DNA of 64,000 nucleotides from Nannobrachium achirus (GCA_963921795.1 OY997657.1:25154157-25218156), one strand, 5' to 3'; shown: positions 26,303-39,570, counted from the stretch's first letter. The notes: generated by a model from the sequence alone, not told the origin. Program-made: numbers and translations.

Positions 26303-27045
26303 GGGGTGCCCGCTGGCCTGGTGGTCAAGGCGCATACCACATACAAAGCTATGATGCCTGCTGCAGGGGTTGACACTAAGGTCTCAGAGGCACTTGCCCA
26401 TCGGGCAAGTACAGTTCATGTTCTACTTGCCCGAAGGTAATGCCCACTTGCCCGAAAAGTAAATCGTCCATTATAAAATGATAGGTACGATTTTAATTAC
26501 CGCTCAATTTAACACTTATTTCTTTACTTTCTGGGGCTGTGCGATAAAATGTAATACCTCAATACCTCCAAATCCAAATACCAAATACTTTAGCTATGAT
26601 TGAATATGTCTATGGTTTCACACTTGTTATTTTATATTTTTAAATGTAGCAACAGTAAAAACAGCACATTATAGGTAAATAGTGCTCTTATTTTACATTC
26701 CACAGACCAGAAGACACAGCGCACTGGCCACGTTCAGGTGTTTAGACAGATATCTTGTGTTGTGTTTATAGACATTTGTGTCCCCTCTCAAATGAGCACT
26801 TGCCCTGTCGGGCAACCTGAAAGCCAACTTCACCTGCCCTGATGTTTTATTTACCTGCCGGGGGCAGGTGGGCAAGCCTTAGTGTCAATGCCTGCTGCTG
26901 GCGTCGCCGGTTCGATTCCCGATCCGGACGACCTTTGCCACATGTCATTCCCCATCTCTCTCCCCATTTCCTGTCAGTCTACTGTCCTGTCAAATAAAGG
27001 CATAAAAAGCCCAAAAACAAATCTTAAAAAAAAGAGATGTTTTTT
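26303..27045 (+). mobile_element. tRNA-derived SINE, interrupted
   Basis: The head (26303-26355) has an A-box-like GGCCTGGTGGTCAAGG and the second part (26898-27045) has a B box GCCGGTTCGATTCCC, then a CT-rich body and an A-rich tail. TTTAAACTAG at 26293-26302 and 27046-27055 is a target-site duplication. A hAT-like element (26364-26889) splits it between the A and B boxes. It is not a working tRNA gene, because no cloverleaf partners are seen. Confidence 0.85.
26364..26889. mobile_element. hAT-like element inside the SINE
   Basis: Ends CAGGGGTTGACACTAAGG and the inverse, CCTTAGTGTCAAT. The 8-bp GCCTGCTG lies at 26356-26363 and 26890-26897. The inside has repeated CTTGCCCGA-type motifs and no coding sequence. 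The exact right end is ambiguous by a few bases. Confidence 0.75.
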
Positions 27046-27239
27046 TTTAAACTAGTGGAAACAGCCGATCTGCAAGCACACAACGCCTCGCACTGCGAGG
27101 CGTTGTATGCTTGTAGATCTGCTGTTTTCACTACTTTTGTGCGATGGCCTTGTATGATGAAGCAGGGCTCTACTTTGCGAAAGAATGTACAAATTTGAAA
27201 CTTGGAGATATGAGGTTTCCACCCGACAACGACGATATT

Positions 27240-29600
27240 ATATATGACAGAAAAAAAGAGAAAAAAACACATGCACACTTTGATTCTTGTCAGAAAGAGA
27301 CAAAACAAACGCGTATAACACCACAACAGTAACATAGATTGGAACACCATCGCCTTGTCCGTGATAGTAAGCTACTCGGAATGCTGTTTACATGCACTGG
27401 CTGATTTCCACATCCAAGTGACTTCATGCCGCATCGAAAGCAAAGGCAACGAACAACAAAACTGTTGTTTTGATGGGCGAACGAACGCACCCTGAGACAA
27501 CAACATGACAAATTGGAGAGAGCTGATGTGCAGACCACACTCACCACAGCACTCTGAAGAAGAACACTGTTCCAACAGAGAAACAAGAGGGTGAGCAATG
27601 TAATTATCCTTGTATAAAATCGGTTGGAATGCAGTCAGACTCCAGACACGGCCCAGTAGCTAGAGATAACATTCCGTTTTATATCACATCACAATAAACA
27701 GACCCTTATAATAAGTCTCTTTGGCAACATATCGATATATATCGATCTTGTACCAGTCTGTAGTAGCCAGTGTCCTCTTTTTATTTGCTGTGGTTTGTTG
27801 GGGGTAACAACAACACAAGGGAAGGGATGCCAGCAAACTGAACAAGCTGGTGAGGATGGCTATCCCATAACTGCCTGGAATGGTGGTTGCGGAGAGGAGG
27901 ACGAGGAGAAAGCTCGACGCTATCCTGATGAACACCTCTCCGTTATTTAACGAGGGTAAATCACATTAAGTGGGCCCTGCTTCACATTCAACACCTGGAA
28001 GCTTCCCAGTACAACAGAGCTTGTTGGCTACTACTACTACTACTAAGCACTGTCTGGCAACTCCACTGGAGAGGCTGGAGATTCAGTGCCTTTGCTCAAA
28101 GGTACTTTGAACGGTGGTTGTTGGGAGTGGTGAATGTTGGTCAATCACTTTTCCACACAGATTTTATGCCGATACAGGGAATTGAACCAGGAATGTTTGA
28201 GGAGCACATTTAGCCACATACTCATTCACCCCCAGCACACCGCTAAAGGTCTTAGAGACTGTCCGTTTATGCCAGTAGCCCCATAGGTTCTGCTCTTAGG
28301 GATTACAGAGTCCTGCTTGACTCTGGAACACTTGCCCATTGGTTACCGGGGTATATCACTAAAACACCAACAGACTATAACAGACTATAACTAGAACAGA
28401 ATATTTGATAGACTAAAATATACTCATAATTATTCACTGTTGATTGACTGAACGCCTCAGGGCGACAAACGACCTCGCCCTAAAGGGGCCAGTGATGTAT
28501 ATCGGACCAGTTTACTGGTCGCAGTTATCCAAATGACCCATTGTTGAGACAAGCTGACAACTGACTGTATTATCTAATAATCACTGTTTATAGTTTGTAT
28601 AGATCCATTGACAATATTCATGCATGCATACTGGTGAAAGATTGTACAAATATTATAGAATAGTGTATTCGTTAACTCAGAACCAGTGCAGATGTTATAG
28701 CATCAGACTCTTTAGAGTTTAGACTCTCTCTCTAGCCTATCCTCTGTTTCACGCTTACTGGCACTGTTGCTGCTGCTATGACAACTGAATGTCTCCATGG
28801 GGATCAATAAAGCTTTTTTTCATTTTTTCATCTTAGGGCTCTCAAGCACAATTCTTCCACAATCTACAAATGCTACAGAGAGTTAACTGTAACAAGAAGC
28901 TGTCAACTGTTTGTCATTTCCGTTCGGGAATATATATTTTAAAATGTCTTTCATATGTATTTTGGCATGTCCATTTCGGCTGAGCAACAAGCTAGATAGG
29001 CTTCAACTAGTTTGATTCAGCAGGATTTATTTAGGCGACTGCAAAGGTGAAACTGAAGAGTGTTTTTCTAGGCAACTATGTGAGTCAACAATTCTGTCTC
29101 GAGTGACTAATCTTATTTTAATATCGAAACTGTGGATGAAAGACTACTAGATATCTTCTGTAATATTGTGTTAAAACTAAAAGAGCAATGCAACAAGTCA
29201 AATTCCTTCTCGTATGTGAACCTACTGAGCCAGGCCAACAAATAGATTCTTATTTGATGTTGTCTGATTGAAGGTCGTCTTTTTAGCAATTGTACGAGAG
29301 GACAAGGACGATTACCATCCCAGCCAAATGTTCAAACTTCTAGCTGAATAAAATACACTAAGCAACGAATGCCACTACCCGGACATTAATCCCACATTTA
29401 TAATGATTGCTTCTCCGAATTTTCTTCACGTGTGCCATGACGTGCCCCATACACTGCTCAGAATCTTATCTGGGGGCTGATGGAACCTCTCGCTTGGCAC
29501 ATCCTCGCTTGGCACGCATAAGTGAATGAGGCATGGCACCGCCACCATGAGTCCATTTCTGTCCAGGTGCAGAGACCATGAGCACAGGGTCTTGTCACTC
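27240..29600. other. No gene seen
   Basis: Mostly unrecognised intronic sequence. 28449-28487 has GCCTCAGGGCGACAAACGAC followed by CTCGCCCT, a short inverted pair that recurs at 31730. Confidence 0.4.
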
Positions 29601-29605
29601 ACCTC

Positions 29606-29781
29606 TAGGCCTGTCACAATTTTTACATAATCGTCTAATCGCTTTTGTTCAGATATTTTCAAAAATTTTCAAACATAGTAGAAATAGTAGATCTACAAGC
29701 TCACAACGCGTCTATGACGGGTTGTGAGCTTGTAGATCTGCTATTTCCACCATGTAAAATGTCCTAAACGTGACAGCCCTA
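29606..29781. mobile_element. hAT-like MITE, TAGGGCTGTCAC family, deleted copy
   Basis: 176 bp with ends TAGGCCTGTCAC and GTGACAGCCCTA. Flanks CTCACCTC and CTCACCAC match at 7 of 8. Nearly all that remains is the ends and the hairpin (29678-29749). Confidence 0.8.
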
Positions 29782-30745
29782 CTCACCACTCTACAGTACA
29801 TCTCCACACTGGCATACAGTAAACCATGTGTATTCACGTATATGCAGCAGGTAATTAAAACACCGCCCTCCTTGCCCTTCACAACATATTCAGTCACTTT
29901 TTGGTGCGTCGACTGTAACAACTACTATATCAACCCAATTGATATTGCATTCTGAATTTCCTGGTTAGGCCTTAGGGGTTCTTCTAGTTGTACTTAATGT
30001 CCTTTTGCAATGCACATTCCCTTTAAATTGCTGCTGGCGTTTGGCAAACACAGTCAAATGCTTCTCCACTTCAGCAACAAAATGTAACGGCTTGTGCACA
30101 TAAATCACTCACTCACATGTTCAAATAATACTGTAGTGTCGAGTCAAGTGACGTAGTAGAGTTCTTAAAGGTATAATGAGTAGGATCGTCTTAAAGGGGA
30201 AGTTTCAATATTGAATTATGTCATTAATATACCTTAGAGCAGGGGTCTTCAACGTTTTCAGGCCAGGGACCCCAAAACTGATGGGGAGATGGAGCAGGGA
30301 CCCCCTACCTCGTAGGGTGGTGGTGGGGCTACAACATATAGGCCTATTGTATATTCATGTATACAACTGCGTATAAACATACCATATTATTGTGCATTCA
30401 ATACTATGCTATTAAAATAATAGATTAATATATTCATGCTTTTATTTTAAACATGCATGTACAAGTGGCCGTACCACTGCCATTTATAAAGATAACTTAA
30501 GTGAGAACCAATGTCAATACTATATCAATCTATCACTAACAATCTGTCAGTTGCACAATAATCATGTATACAAGCTATTTAAAAGATACAGAATCATGTT
30601 TTTTTCCCCCCCTCACAACTCCTCAAAAGGTATATTAATGACACAGTTCAATATTGAAAATGGATGGTTTTCACCTTTAAAGAAATATGTTGTATATAAA
30701 AATAATCCCTCTCAAACATCACTTATGAACCACACAGACCCAAAC

Positions 30746-31084
30746 AGGGAACACACACCGGACGCGGAGGCGGCGCAAGCACCGCGTCAAAACATACGGC
30801 CCCATTATTTTCAATGAAATAACCCACACCGGCGGCGTCAAATGCGTGCAGTCGCGGGTCCGCCGCCTCGCCTGCCGCGCCAATACGCCGCTGTTCTATT
30901 TTTCCAGCGTTGCCGCGCGGTGAACATGTTCTCCCATGGTTCTCCCCACCGGGGGAAATGGATGGGCTGTGTGGCAGCCCGCCGCGTCCACTCCGTCCAG
31001 TTGTGGTTGCCGCGAAGCACGTCACGTGCGTCGATACCGCAACGCGACGCTGCGCAGCCGTTCGCGTTCAGTGTGTGCTCTCCT
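30746..31084. mobile_element. CpG-rich MITE
   Basis: Inverted ends AGGGAACACACACCGGACGCG and CGCGTTCAGTGTGTGCTCTCC. It has very high CpG for this window. Long overlapping ORFs on both strands follow from the composition and are not genes. Confidence 0.65.
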
Positions 31085-31455
31085 TAACCCTCTGCCTGCG
31101 TCTTATTTTCTTATGCTACTTTGTTCAGGATGGGCGTCACCGTCAATCTTTGAGCAGTGGGTGTTGTTAAAGGCATAGTATGTAACATTGCCCTTTGTTT
31201 ACTTAACAAACCCAAACATTTCCCTCTATAGACCCATTTCTAAGCACGGCAACCTTAACTGTGGTGTCAAGCGGCACCTATGTGTGTGTGCGGCTGTGCA
31301 CCGACACCACAGCTAAACGGCAGCACTCTGGAAAAAGGTCTATCTATACCAGCAGTTATCAGCCACTGGACTGACTGGAGTAGTGTGGTGCATTTTGGTG
31401 TTCTTTTTTTTCTCCACTGTTCGTTTTGGTAGACGAGAACGTTTTCGGGCTAACA

Positions 31456-31523
31456 AATCAAAACAGTGAACACACCAAAATAACTTTGAATCAAAACAGT
31501 GAACACACCAAAATAACTTTGAA
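31456..31523. repeat. 33-bp tandem duplication
   Basis: Two identical units containing CAAAACAGTGAACACACC. Confidence 0.8.
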
Positions 31524-32278
31524 TGTTTACAAACAGCAAGAGCCAAATCCTGCTGATATACATAGCACACATTGGTTAGCAGGAAAATCCATTGTGAGGT
31601 TTAACTTGCTTTCCCTTTACAGAATCTGTGTCCTTGGTGTCCCTTGAGAGAACAGGCTAGCACACACAAACACACAGACCTTAGGAGGATGGAAATATTG
31701 CTACACAAGTGATAATACCACTAGTAAAGACGCCTCAGGGCGAGGTCGCGCCACAGTGATGTGGACATGGACATCAAGGCTGTGGACATCAGGGATCTCC
31801 ATATATGGGCATAAAGGGGATTTGTTCCCCTGGCATCACAGGGATCTCCATGTGTCCCTGACTCCATGTATGGGCATAAAAGTGATTTTTTTCCCCCCTG
31901 GCATCACAGGGATCTCTCTAACAGGGCATCATTAATATTGATGACAGGGAACTCCATATATGGGCATAAAAGGGATTGTTAAGCCCGTATCAGAGTGTAC
32001 GGTGGAGAGCTCTCCACCGCAAATTTTAGGTGGAAAGCGTTCCACCGCGAGTCAGAAAATAAGTGCAGGACATCATAGTCACTCACGGTGGAGTCCTGTA
32101 CACCGTGACTGACTGGTCTAGATCAACCAATCAGTGAACGGGGTGTAGAGCCTGTCTGTCTGATAGTAAAAACAGAGAGATGTGTTGGGACTTGCGGTGT
32201 AAAGCTCTCCACCACGAGGAATGATGTAACATTGTAGTTTCATGACTCAAAAAGACTCGAAAAAATCGAACCTCTGTT

Positions 32279-32288
32279 CGAAGTGGAG

Positions 32289-32324
<36 letters not shown>

Positions 32325-32971
32325 CACCTCTCTGGTCACCCAGGATCATGTGTACCGATTTTTGTGACATTTGAAGAAAATATGTAGGAAAAGGTGCAAA
32401 AAGTGTGTTTTGGAGAAAATTCAAGATGGCGGAAAATCTATCCTGGCGCAAATGGGCGTGGCCTATATGGGGAGATGCGTCTTGACCCAAGGAATCCAGG
32501 GAAAAAAGAATTTTAATTTTCCGATCTACGGTTCAAGAGTTACGGGGCAAAACGCAAAGTGGGCCGTTATAGCGCCACCATGAGGCCGAGTGATGTAATT
32601 TTTTTTGGATTCATTCTTAAAATCATTATGAATCTCCTCTCCGAGGTTTGAAACTGTAGCTCCTATGGTTTACGAGAGAAAAATACTTGAATGTGAGTTT
32701 TTGCAATTCCCATTATAAGTCAATGGGGAAAATTAATTCACTAATAAATTAATATCAATTAAACTATAGAACCTTTCTCTTAGCAAGTTACTAGCAGACG
32801 ATTCCCGAGTAAGCCGGTCAATTTGACATATGGCGCGAGTGTGTGGTGCAAAAACTGTGGGAGGAGTAGCGTGCCAAACTTTGAGGCTACATACAGACAG
32901 ACAGACAGACACGGACGGACACACACACGGCCACGTATAGGGAGCTTGTGTTCCACACAGCTCCAAAAACT
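32279..32971. mobile_element. ~700-bp dispersed repeat, copy 2
   Basis: Same orientation and order as 24178-24879. Flanked by short GGTGGAGAGCTCTCCACC-type palindromes (32000-32019, about 32029-32046). Confidence 0.8.
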
Positions 32972-32999
32972 ACACCGCGGTGTAAAGCCTTCCACCGCC

Positions 33000-34500
33000 C
33001 AGGCGACTATGATGTCGGCTTTAGTGTGACATCACAGTGAAGCCAGAGCATTATGTAAGAGTGGCAAACCCAATCTGCTAGAGTGGTTCCCCTGACCTCA
33101 CAGTGACATCAGAGCATGATGTCAGAGCGGCAAACCCATAGACCGTAAAAATGTGTACACGTCTACACGGACGGACGCGGACAAGCTGTGACGTTTCTCA
33201 TAGTAAACTGCGACCTTTGGTCGCAACTATTACCACACATGAAGAAGCATAGCAGGAGAAACTGAATTAGATAAGGAACCAAAACAGCTGATACAGTCTG
33301 TATACAAAAGTGGACACCACAAAACAACACTACGGCAAGGGAAACTCTGGTAAGAGTCAGTGTTTTAAACTTTAACTCACCAGTTCTGCACTGAGAAGCT
33401 TCTACTATTAAGCCAAATTACAATATTTAATTTGTGCACTTCCGATTAGCTTCTGTACGTTACCATCAGTGTTAAATTAACACATTTTGCTGTGCATGTG
33501 TGACTGCAGCATAAGGAGCAGCACTCTCACGCCACTGGACAATAAGAGTTTTCATGATGACTCAAGGAGGAAGAGAGCCTCTTCAACAGAGAGGCACTCA
33601 CACATTGACTAATCTGTGGGACATGGTGGCATTCTCACCGAGTAATGGAGCGAAACCATACACATTAAGCAATTCCAGAAATGCCTACGAATTGGGAAAC
33701 GGTGGGAAAAGAAATCACCAGTAAGACTCCCTAATCGGGAGATAAGCGACCGTAGGTCACATGTATACACAAAGAGTAGGGAGCAGTGTCCCCAAAAAAT
33801 GTGGACGGATCCATGTTGATGACATGAGTGTAGACATACTGTGTAGCGATTTGCGTGATTTTAGGGCAAAAATTGGAGGAGCAGTGTCCAAAAATGTGCT
33901 TTCAAAAATCGGCCTGAAGGTGGCGCTAGAAGAGGGCCATGTGAGAAATGAGGGGTGGGGTCTCCGCGCCGCCGAGGCGGACGAATAGGTACCGGCCCCG
34001 GCTCTCCCGGTCGCTCCTTGCCCAAGTTACGGCATTTTATGTGCGCTGCAGTGGCAGGGGGTCCTCCACTGGGGGCGCCACCACTTTTGCATCCGTTCTG
34101 GAGCACAAGGAGTCGGTGGTCCCCGGGAATTCCCCGTGAGCAGCCCCGTTGGGGTGGTCATTTGGTCATTTTTGCACATTTGGAAATTTTTTACATCTGG
34201 GGGTCCCCCAGGGACCTGGGGGTCCCTGGAGCTCCGGGGGTCCTTGGAGGTTTTAGTTTGGCAGGTAAGGAGTGTGTGTGCAAAATCTGGCATGGATCGG
34301 GGCAACGGTTGCGGAGATATGAGCAGGGCAAAAGTGTGACGTGTGACGTGTGACGGACTGACGCACGGACACCTGGTGGAGCTTTCTGTAGTAAGTGCGA
34401 CCTACGGTCGCAATAAAGAAAGCTTTCAACAATAGTGTTCTGTGCCATGCCAGTGTCTCCACTGAAACGTGCTAGCTCTCGTGCTAACAATGCAGCTCCA
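33000..34500. other. Dispersed repeat debris with GCGACC/GGTCGC stems
   Basis: Short stems such as TGCGACCTACGGTCGCA (34392-34413) and GCGACCTTTGGTCGC (33211-33225), TGGCGCTAGA words and CGGACGGACG tails. They resemble pieces of the repeat at 7050-8110. Overlapping ORFs around 33950-34350 lack domains. Confidence 0.45.
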
Positions 34501-34516
34501 CATCATCAAGGACACA

Positions 34517-34833
34517 GGGAGAGTGTTTTTTGCAGGTCTTTCAGTCCGAGTGTATCAAAAAGACAACTGGGTTAAGGTAGCGGAAGCTTGTGATTGGCTG
34601 CGCAGAGGTGCCGAAAGTCGGGGGGACGGAGATACACCTAAACCTAACCTTAGCCCTAACCTCAGTAAAACTAATGCTGGTGAATGCTAACCTACCGACG
34701 CTGGTGAAATGCTAACCTGCCGACGCTGGTGAATGATAATCTGGTGAATGCTAAACTGGTCGGACCAACAGTGATTAACCCAGCTGCTTTTTTGATACAC
34801 TCGGACTGAAAGACCTGCAAAAAACACTCTCCC
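34517..34833. mobile_element. Miniature element with 45-bp perfect terminal inverted repeats
   Basis: 34517-34561 and 34789-34833 are perfect inverted copies (outer end GGGAGAGTGTTTTTTGCAGG). About 230 bp lie between, with short direct repeats of GCTGGTGAATGCTAA type. The right end is about 20 bp from the truncated L2-type LINE. No clear target duplication was found, so the superfamily is unknown. Confidence 0.8.
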
Positions 34834-34854
34834 CATTGAACACTACAGACTACA

Positions 34855-36437
34855 GACTACAGACCAATTTCAAACCTGTCAAAACTGCTGGAAAGAGCTG
34901 TTTCCAGTCAGCTAACAGCCTATCTCAATAACAACAACCTTTTCGACAGTTTTCAGTCCGGTTTCAGATCCCATCACTCCACAGAAACAGCACTGGTTAA
35001 AGTCTCAAACGACCTACTAATGGCAATGGACACAGACAAGACATCTCTCCTGCTGCTCCTTGACCTTAGCTCAGCTTTTGATACGGTCGATCACTCCATC
35101 CTCATCCATAGATTAGAATATCTGGTTGGTATCAAGGGTCCCGTCCTTGCCTGGTTTCGCTCCTACCTTACCAACAGAACACAGCGTGTATTTTTCAACA
35201 ATTCCACATCCGATTACTCCAATGTAAACTACGGCGTCCCACAAGGCTCTGTTCTTGGCCCACTACTTTTCAGTTTATATATGCTTCCACTAGGGGACAT
35301 TTTTAGGAAATTCAATATCAACTATCACTGTTACGCAGACGATACCCAAATCTACATCCCCATCACAGTAAACGACTCATCCAGCCTCCATAACCTTGAA
35401 AACTGCCTCAATGAAGTTAGGACATGGATGAACAACAGCTTCCTGCTCCTGAATTCTGCCAAATCAGAAATGCTGCTGGTCGGCCCAGTCAAACACACAC
35501 ACCTGTACAATAACCTAACTCTCAATCTGGATGGCTGTTCAATAAATCATAAACCCACTATTAGAAACCTTGGAGTAATATTCGACCCATCATTATCCTT
35601 TACACACCACATTAAAAGTATCACAAAATCTGCCTTCTTCCACCTACGCAACTTAGCTAGAATCCGCCCAATATTATCACTCCCGGACGCTGAAACCTTG
35701 ATCCACGCATTCATCACATCTAGATTAGATTACTGTAACGCACTTTTCTCTGGACTACCATCAACAGCAACAAATGGCCTCAGGCTAGTCCAAAACGCTG
35801 CAGCCAAAGTACTAACCCGGAAAAGGAAATACGATCACATCACACCAACACTCATAGCACTTCACTGGTTACCAATTCAGGCCAGAGCCGACTTCAAGGT
35901 CCTGCTCCTGACCTTCAAAGCCCTACACGGACAATCCCCATCCTATATGTCGGACCTAATACAACCTTACATCCCAGGAAGACCACTACGGTCCCAGGAC
36001 GCTGGTCAACTCACAGTAACTATACCCAATAAAGTAACCGTCGGGGGCAGAGCATTTACACACCGTGCCCCCCACCTCTGGAATGCTCTCCCTCAGGCTG
36101 TCAGGGATGCTGACTCCCTAGACATTTTTAAATCTAAGTTAAAAACTCATCTTTTTTGCCTGCACTACGGTTTGCCATAATCTATGAACATTGCCATGAC
36201 CATATCCTATTACCCCATGGTTTTTAACATTGTGTTGCTATATTCTATATATAATCTTTTGCCCTGTTTTTGTTGTTTTCAAAATTGAATGTTTTGTTGT
36301 TGTTGTTTTCACATTTGACTGTTTTTATTTTCCTTGAAATTGTGTGTTGTATTGCCCTGTTGTGAAGTGCACAGAGGCCCCTCGGGGTGATTTTGTACTA
36401 TAAATAAAAATAAACTGAACTGAACTGAAACTGAACA
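34855..36437 (+). mobile_element. 5'-truncated L2/CR1-type LINE
   Basis: Coding similarity begins abruptly with DYRPISNLSKLLERA near 34855 and stays open through 36180. The ATG at 35020 is internal and not a true start. Reverse-transcriptase motifs include LLLLDLSSAFDTVDHS, VPQGSVLGPLLFSLYM and CYADDTQIYI. The C-terminal part, up to KTHLFCLHYGLP, fits the L2 group of teleosts. The endonuclease half is missing. The 3' end is a short UTR with GGCCCCTCGGGG, AATAAA and a (CTGAA)n tail, typical of CR1/L2 rather than poly(A) LINEs. The remaining frame is intact, so insertion may be fairly recent. Confidence 0.88.
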
Positions 36438-36446
36438 CAAGAAGGT

Positions 36447-36680
36447 TCAAGTTGCAAACCTTGTATCTCCAAGTTTCAAATTTGTATGTCTTCTTTTTAA
36501 ATATATTAAATCCCTGCTTCATCATACAAAAGTATCGCACAAAAGTAGTAAAAATAGCAAATCTGCAAGATCACAACGCCTCACAATGCGAGGTGTTGTG
36601 TGCCCTTAGATCGGCTATTTTAACATTTTAAAATAACAAAAAGGGGAGGTTTTGGACATACACGGTTTCCACCCGACAAC
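36447..36680. mobile_element. GTCGGG-type MITE with hairpin, copy 2
   Basis: Shares ACCTTGTATCTCCAAGTTTC on the left and GGTTTCCACCCGAC on the right with the copies at 26230 and 49841. The central hairpin is at 36549-36622. It directly follows the L2-type LINE tail. Confidence 0.75.
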
Positions 36681-38869
36681 GCCGATTTATCAGTTCCTCA
36701 GTGCGGCTAAACGGTTCTGTACAAGGAGGACCAACGCATGAGAGCCATCATGCCATGACAAACGCCCATAGACTGACACCACACAAGGTCACGTTCACAG
36801 AATGCAGTTCCGCTGTCGTAAGTTGTAATACTATCGCAACTTCAAACCCAAAATTGCATCAACGAGGAAAAAGCAATGACCTGTTTTTTGGGTCCTGCTT
36901 CTTTTACAGAAATGCACAACTTAATCTGCGGCTTCGGAATATAGTACATGATGGGCCTGCATTGATCATTGTAGTCCGATACGGGCTTCTCCTATTCCGC
37001 ACTCGTTCGAAATTATTCCTCATGTCTCCCTGTGGCCTAGACGTCCTGTTAGAAAGCCTAACACAGCAGGTTCTCTGCTGGCTCACACCGCGCCACAGGA
37101 TGACTAAGTGAAAAAGAAAAAGAGGGGTTTTATATACAAGACAGCACATTCTGTCTCTCTCTCCCCCTACTCACGCCCCTCACCCCACCCATCCTCCTCC
37201 AGTGCAGGCCTTTACTCATCTCACTGCAGCTGCTTGTTTGAAGAAAAACGGGCATAGTCTCTCCTCTCAGCTCCCCAAGTCCCATCACTGGGGAACAGGA
37301 AGGAGGAAACTGAGGACTACCTTAGGAAATGCGCTGACGTCCTGTTGTTGGTTTGATGAACGAACACGAACGAACACACACACATGCGGATGAAAGGCCC
37401 ACTTCATATGGACAGGAACACTCCAAAAAAGGAAGAGGTCGCCATGAAACTTTGCACATCAAAAAAAGGGCAAAGAAAGTATAATAAAAAACAACGTACA
37501 GCAGCATGGTGACAGGTTCACACAATGACGCTTGCATCAAAGCCTTCGCTTGCTTTTGACTGATTACATTACATAAGCTTATTGCGGATGACATGCTTGC
37601 GTTGCTGGCCATCCTGGCCTTGCAACTGAGACGTTATCCAACGATGAGTCCGTACTCTATTTCTCTTCTTCCCTCAGGGAAAAAACAAAAGTAATCAAAA
37701 AAGTCATCGGTAAGGGGCCTCAGGTTCTGCCCTATGTCGCCACAATTGATGGAGGTTCTTTCTGAAGATACAGTATACATCAAAGGATTGTTGGCATTTA
37801 CAGGGTACATTACACACCTAGCTCTTTAGATGTTGAACAGCACATACCTCAGCCTTGCCTCAGGCTTGTTGACAGTTGAGATCACAAAAATGGAGCACAA
37901 CCTAACATCACAGTGCCAGGATTGATCTAAGCACCATACAGGATCTTCAAAGCTTGGAGATATCATATTCTATGGTGAAATGATGCTCTTTATGTAGTGA
38001 GCATAGATGACACTGTACAAACACTCTGACTATACATAATGTACTCAACATGGGGGGTCCACGGTCCCCAAGGGCTTTTTCAAGCTAAATGACTGATAAG
38101 TTAGGAACCAAATGGACCCTTTCACTCTGATTGTTTACCCTCATGCTGCGTTGAAACCTGAAGCTTCACTTTGGTCGCGCTGGTCAGCGTTGGAAAAGAA
38201 AACATGTCACGTCAAAAAGCACGGCGAAACACCAGGAAAAAAGGGAGTCCCAAAACAAAAACACCCAAACATTTCCGTGTCTCCGGACAACATTAACGCT
38301 GATTGGCTGTCAGGACGCGATGGGTGGAGTCGGGGCGAAGCAAAGGTCGCTTCACTTGGATTTTTCCAACTGGGGGCGGAGATACCGAAGCGACCAGTCG
38401 CGCCGCCCCGTTCGGATGGTTTGCGTCGTGCCCGGTCGCGCGTCATCTCTTCTTTGCATTCACTTTGTATGTAATCGCGTCGCTCCAACTATCCAGGTTT
38501 GTACGCATCAAACATCAAACTAAAACAGAGGATTTTACAGTGTAGATGGGGGGGCCCCAGAGACAAGAGCCTGTGGCCTAATAAATATCAAACTGGGGGT
38601 GCTTGAGTTGAAATTAATAAGTTAGGATAATAATCATTGATGTACAGTAGGCAGTACATCACTATGATCCATTCTTGTACCAATTCATATCACCTGTCTG
38701 AATGACAAAGACGCAAGTGCCCTTACATCCAGTTCTTATCCTTACATGCCATAGAGCTCTTTTAAGCACAGTATTCCATAACAAAAACAAAACTCCACAA
38801 TATTAGAGATATGATTAAACATCCAGATATTCAATTACAAACTTGCATTACGTAAAAATACATTTTCAC
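36681..38869. other. No gene seen; one CpG-rich stretch
   Basis: 38140-38480 is CpG-rich with GAAGCGACC/GGTCGCTTC words, probably a MITE, with overlapping ORFs on both strands. The rest is unrecognised. Confidence 0.4.
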
Positions 38870-39421
38870 TCTCTATGGACAAACAGAAAGTGTGCCAGTT
38901 TGGTTCAGACCGTTCTCGCACTACACAGCCAATCCTCCTGCGGTTTGGTTGCAACTTACTCGTTTACAAAATGCCAAGTCCTGGAAAGTGTAATGTTATA
39001 CGCGGTCTACCAAGGGGTTATGTACCCAGGTCTCACCTTACCAGATTTACCTGTCTCAGAGCTTCCCGCTGCAGGACTGCACTGCATGGGAGAGCCCAGG
39101 GAAGGGGCAATTCTAAAGCTTTTACTATAGAGTACATGCTATCTCTTAGGGTCACTCACTACACTACTACACCAACTTCTATGTATATTGATGCCGTTGT
39201 TTGCACACCTACTAGGTTGAATAGGTTCAATTACACTTTACTTATCACTACTCTGTACCTTACTTGTATTACAACATTTTATTACCGTACTTTTATCTGG
39301 CTATACTTTGCATTATACAGCATACGTTACTTGGAAACTATGTGTTCTTGCAGAATCTGCCACTGTGCCACAACACTTCACTGCACATGACGTGACGAAT
39401 AAAGACTTTGAATCTTGAATC
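38870..39421 (+). mobile_element. Probable LINE 3' remnant
   Basis: The stretch ends in AATAAAGACTTTGAATCTTGAATC, a short TTGAATC-type tail found on several fish LINE families. The region before it has no intact domain. The ORF of 171 codons here shows no recognisable motif. Family not assigned. Confidence 0.4.
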
Positions 39422-39539
39422 ACTCCAAAAGTGCCAAGCGTCAAGTCGGCCGGCTCCAAACAAACATGGCACACGGAGGCATAACATAACTATCACAAAC
39501 GATTCTCGTCTCGTCCTAACGTTTGGCTGGCAGTGAGCC

Positions 39540-39570
<31 letters not shown>

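Larger units (their letters stand above)
26230..27231. mobile_element. GTCGGG-type MITE with hairpin, split by the SINE
   Basis: Left end TGTCGGGGGGAAACCTTGTA and right end TTTCCACCCGACA are inverted. The hairpin module lies at 27054-27133. Homologous copies are at 36447-36680 and 49841-50085. Removing the SINE restores a continuous ~250-bp element. Confidence 0.75.

Noticed and set aside
26903..26935. tRNA gene (B-box-like GGTTCGATTCCC)
   Set aside because: No full cloverleaf; the A box is far away across an insertion and a SINE body and tail follow.
30723..31178. GC-rich gene or CpG-island promoter
   Set aside because: Inverted ends show it to be a CpG-rich MITE; ORFs occur in all frames from composition.
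33948..34353. Protein-coding gene with proline- and glycine-rich ORFs
   Set aside because: Overlapping ORFs on both strands in GC-rich repeat debris, with no domain or splice structure.
36701..37111. 136-codon ORF
   Set aside because: No recognisable domain, and the start overlaps the edge of a MITE.
38875..39390. 171-codon ORF as a real gene
   Set aside because: No motif, low-complexity tail, and it ends in a LINE-like 3' terminus.
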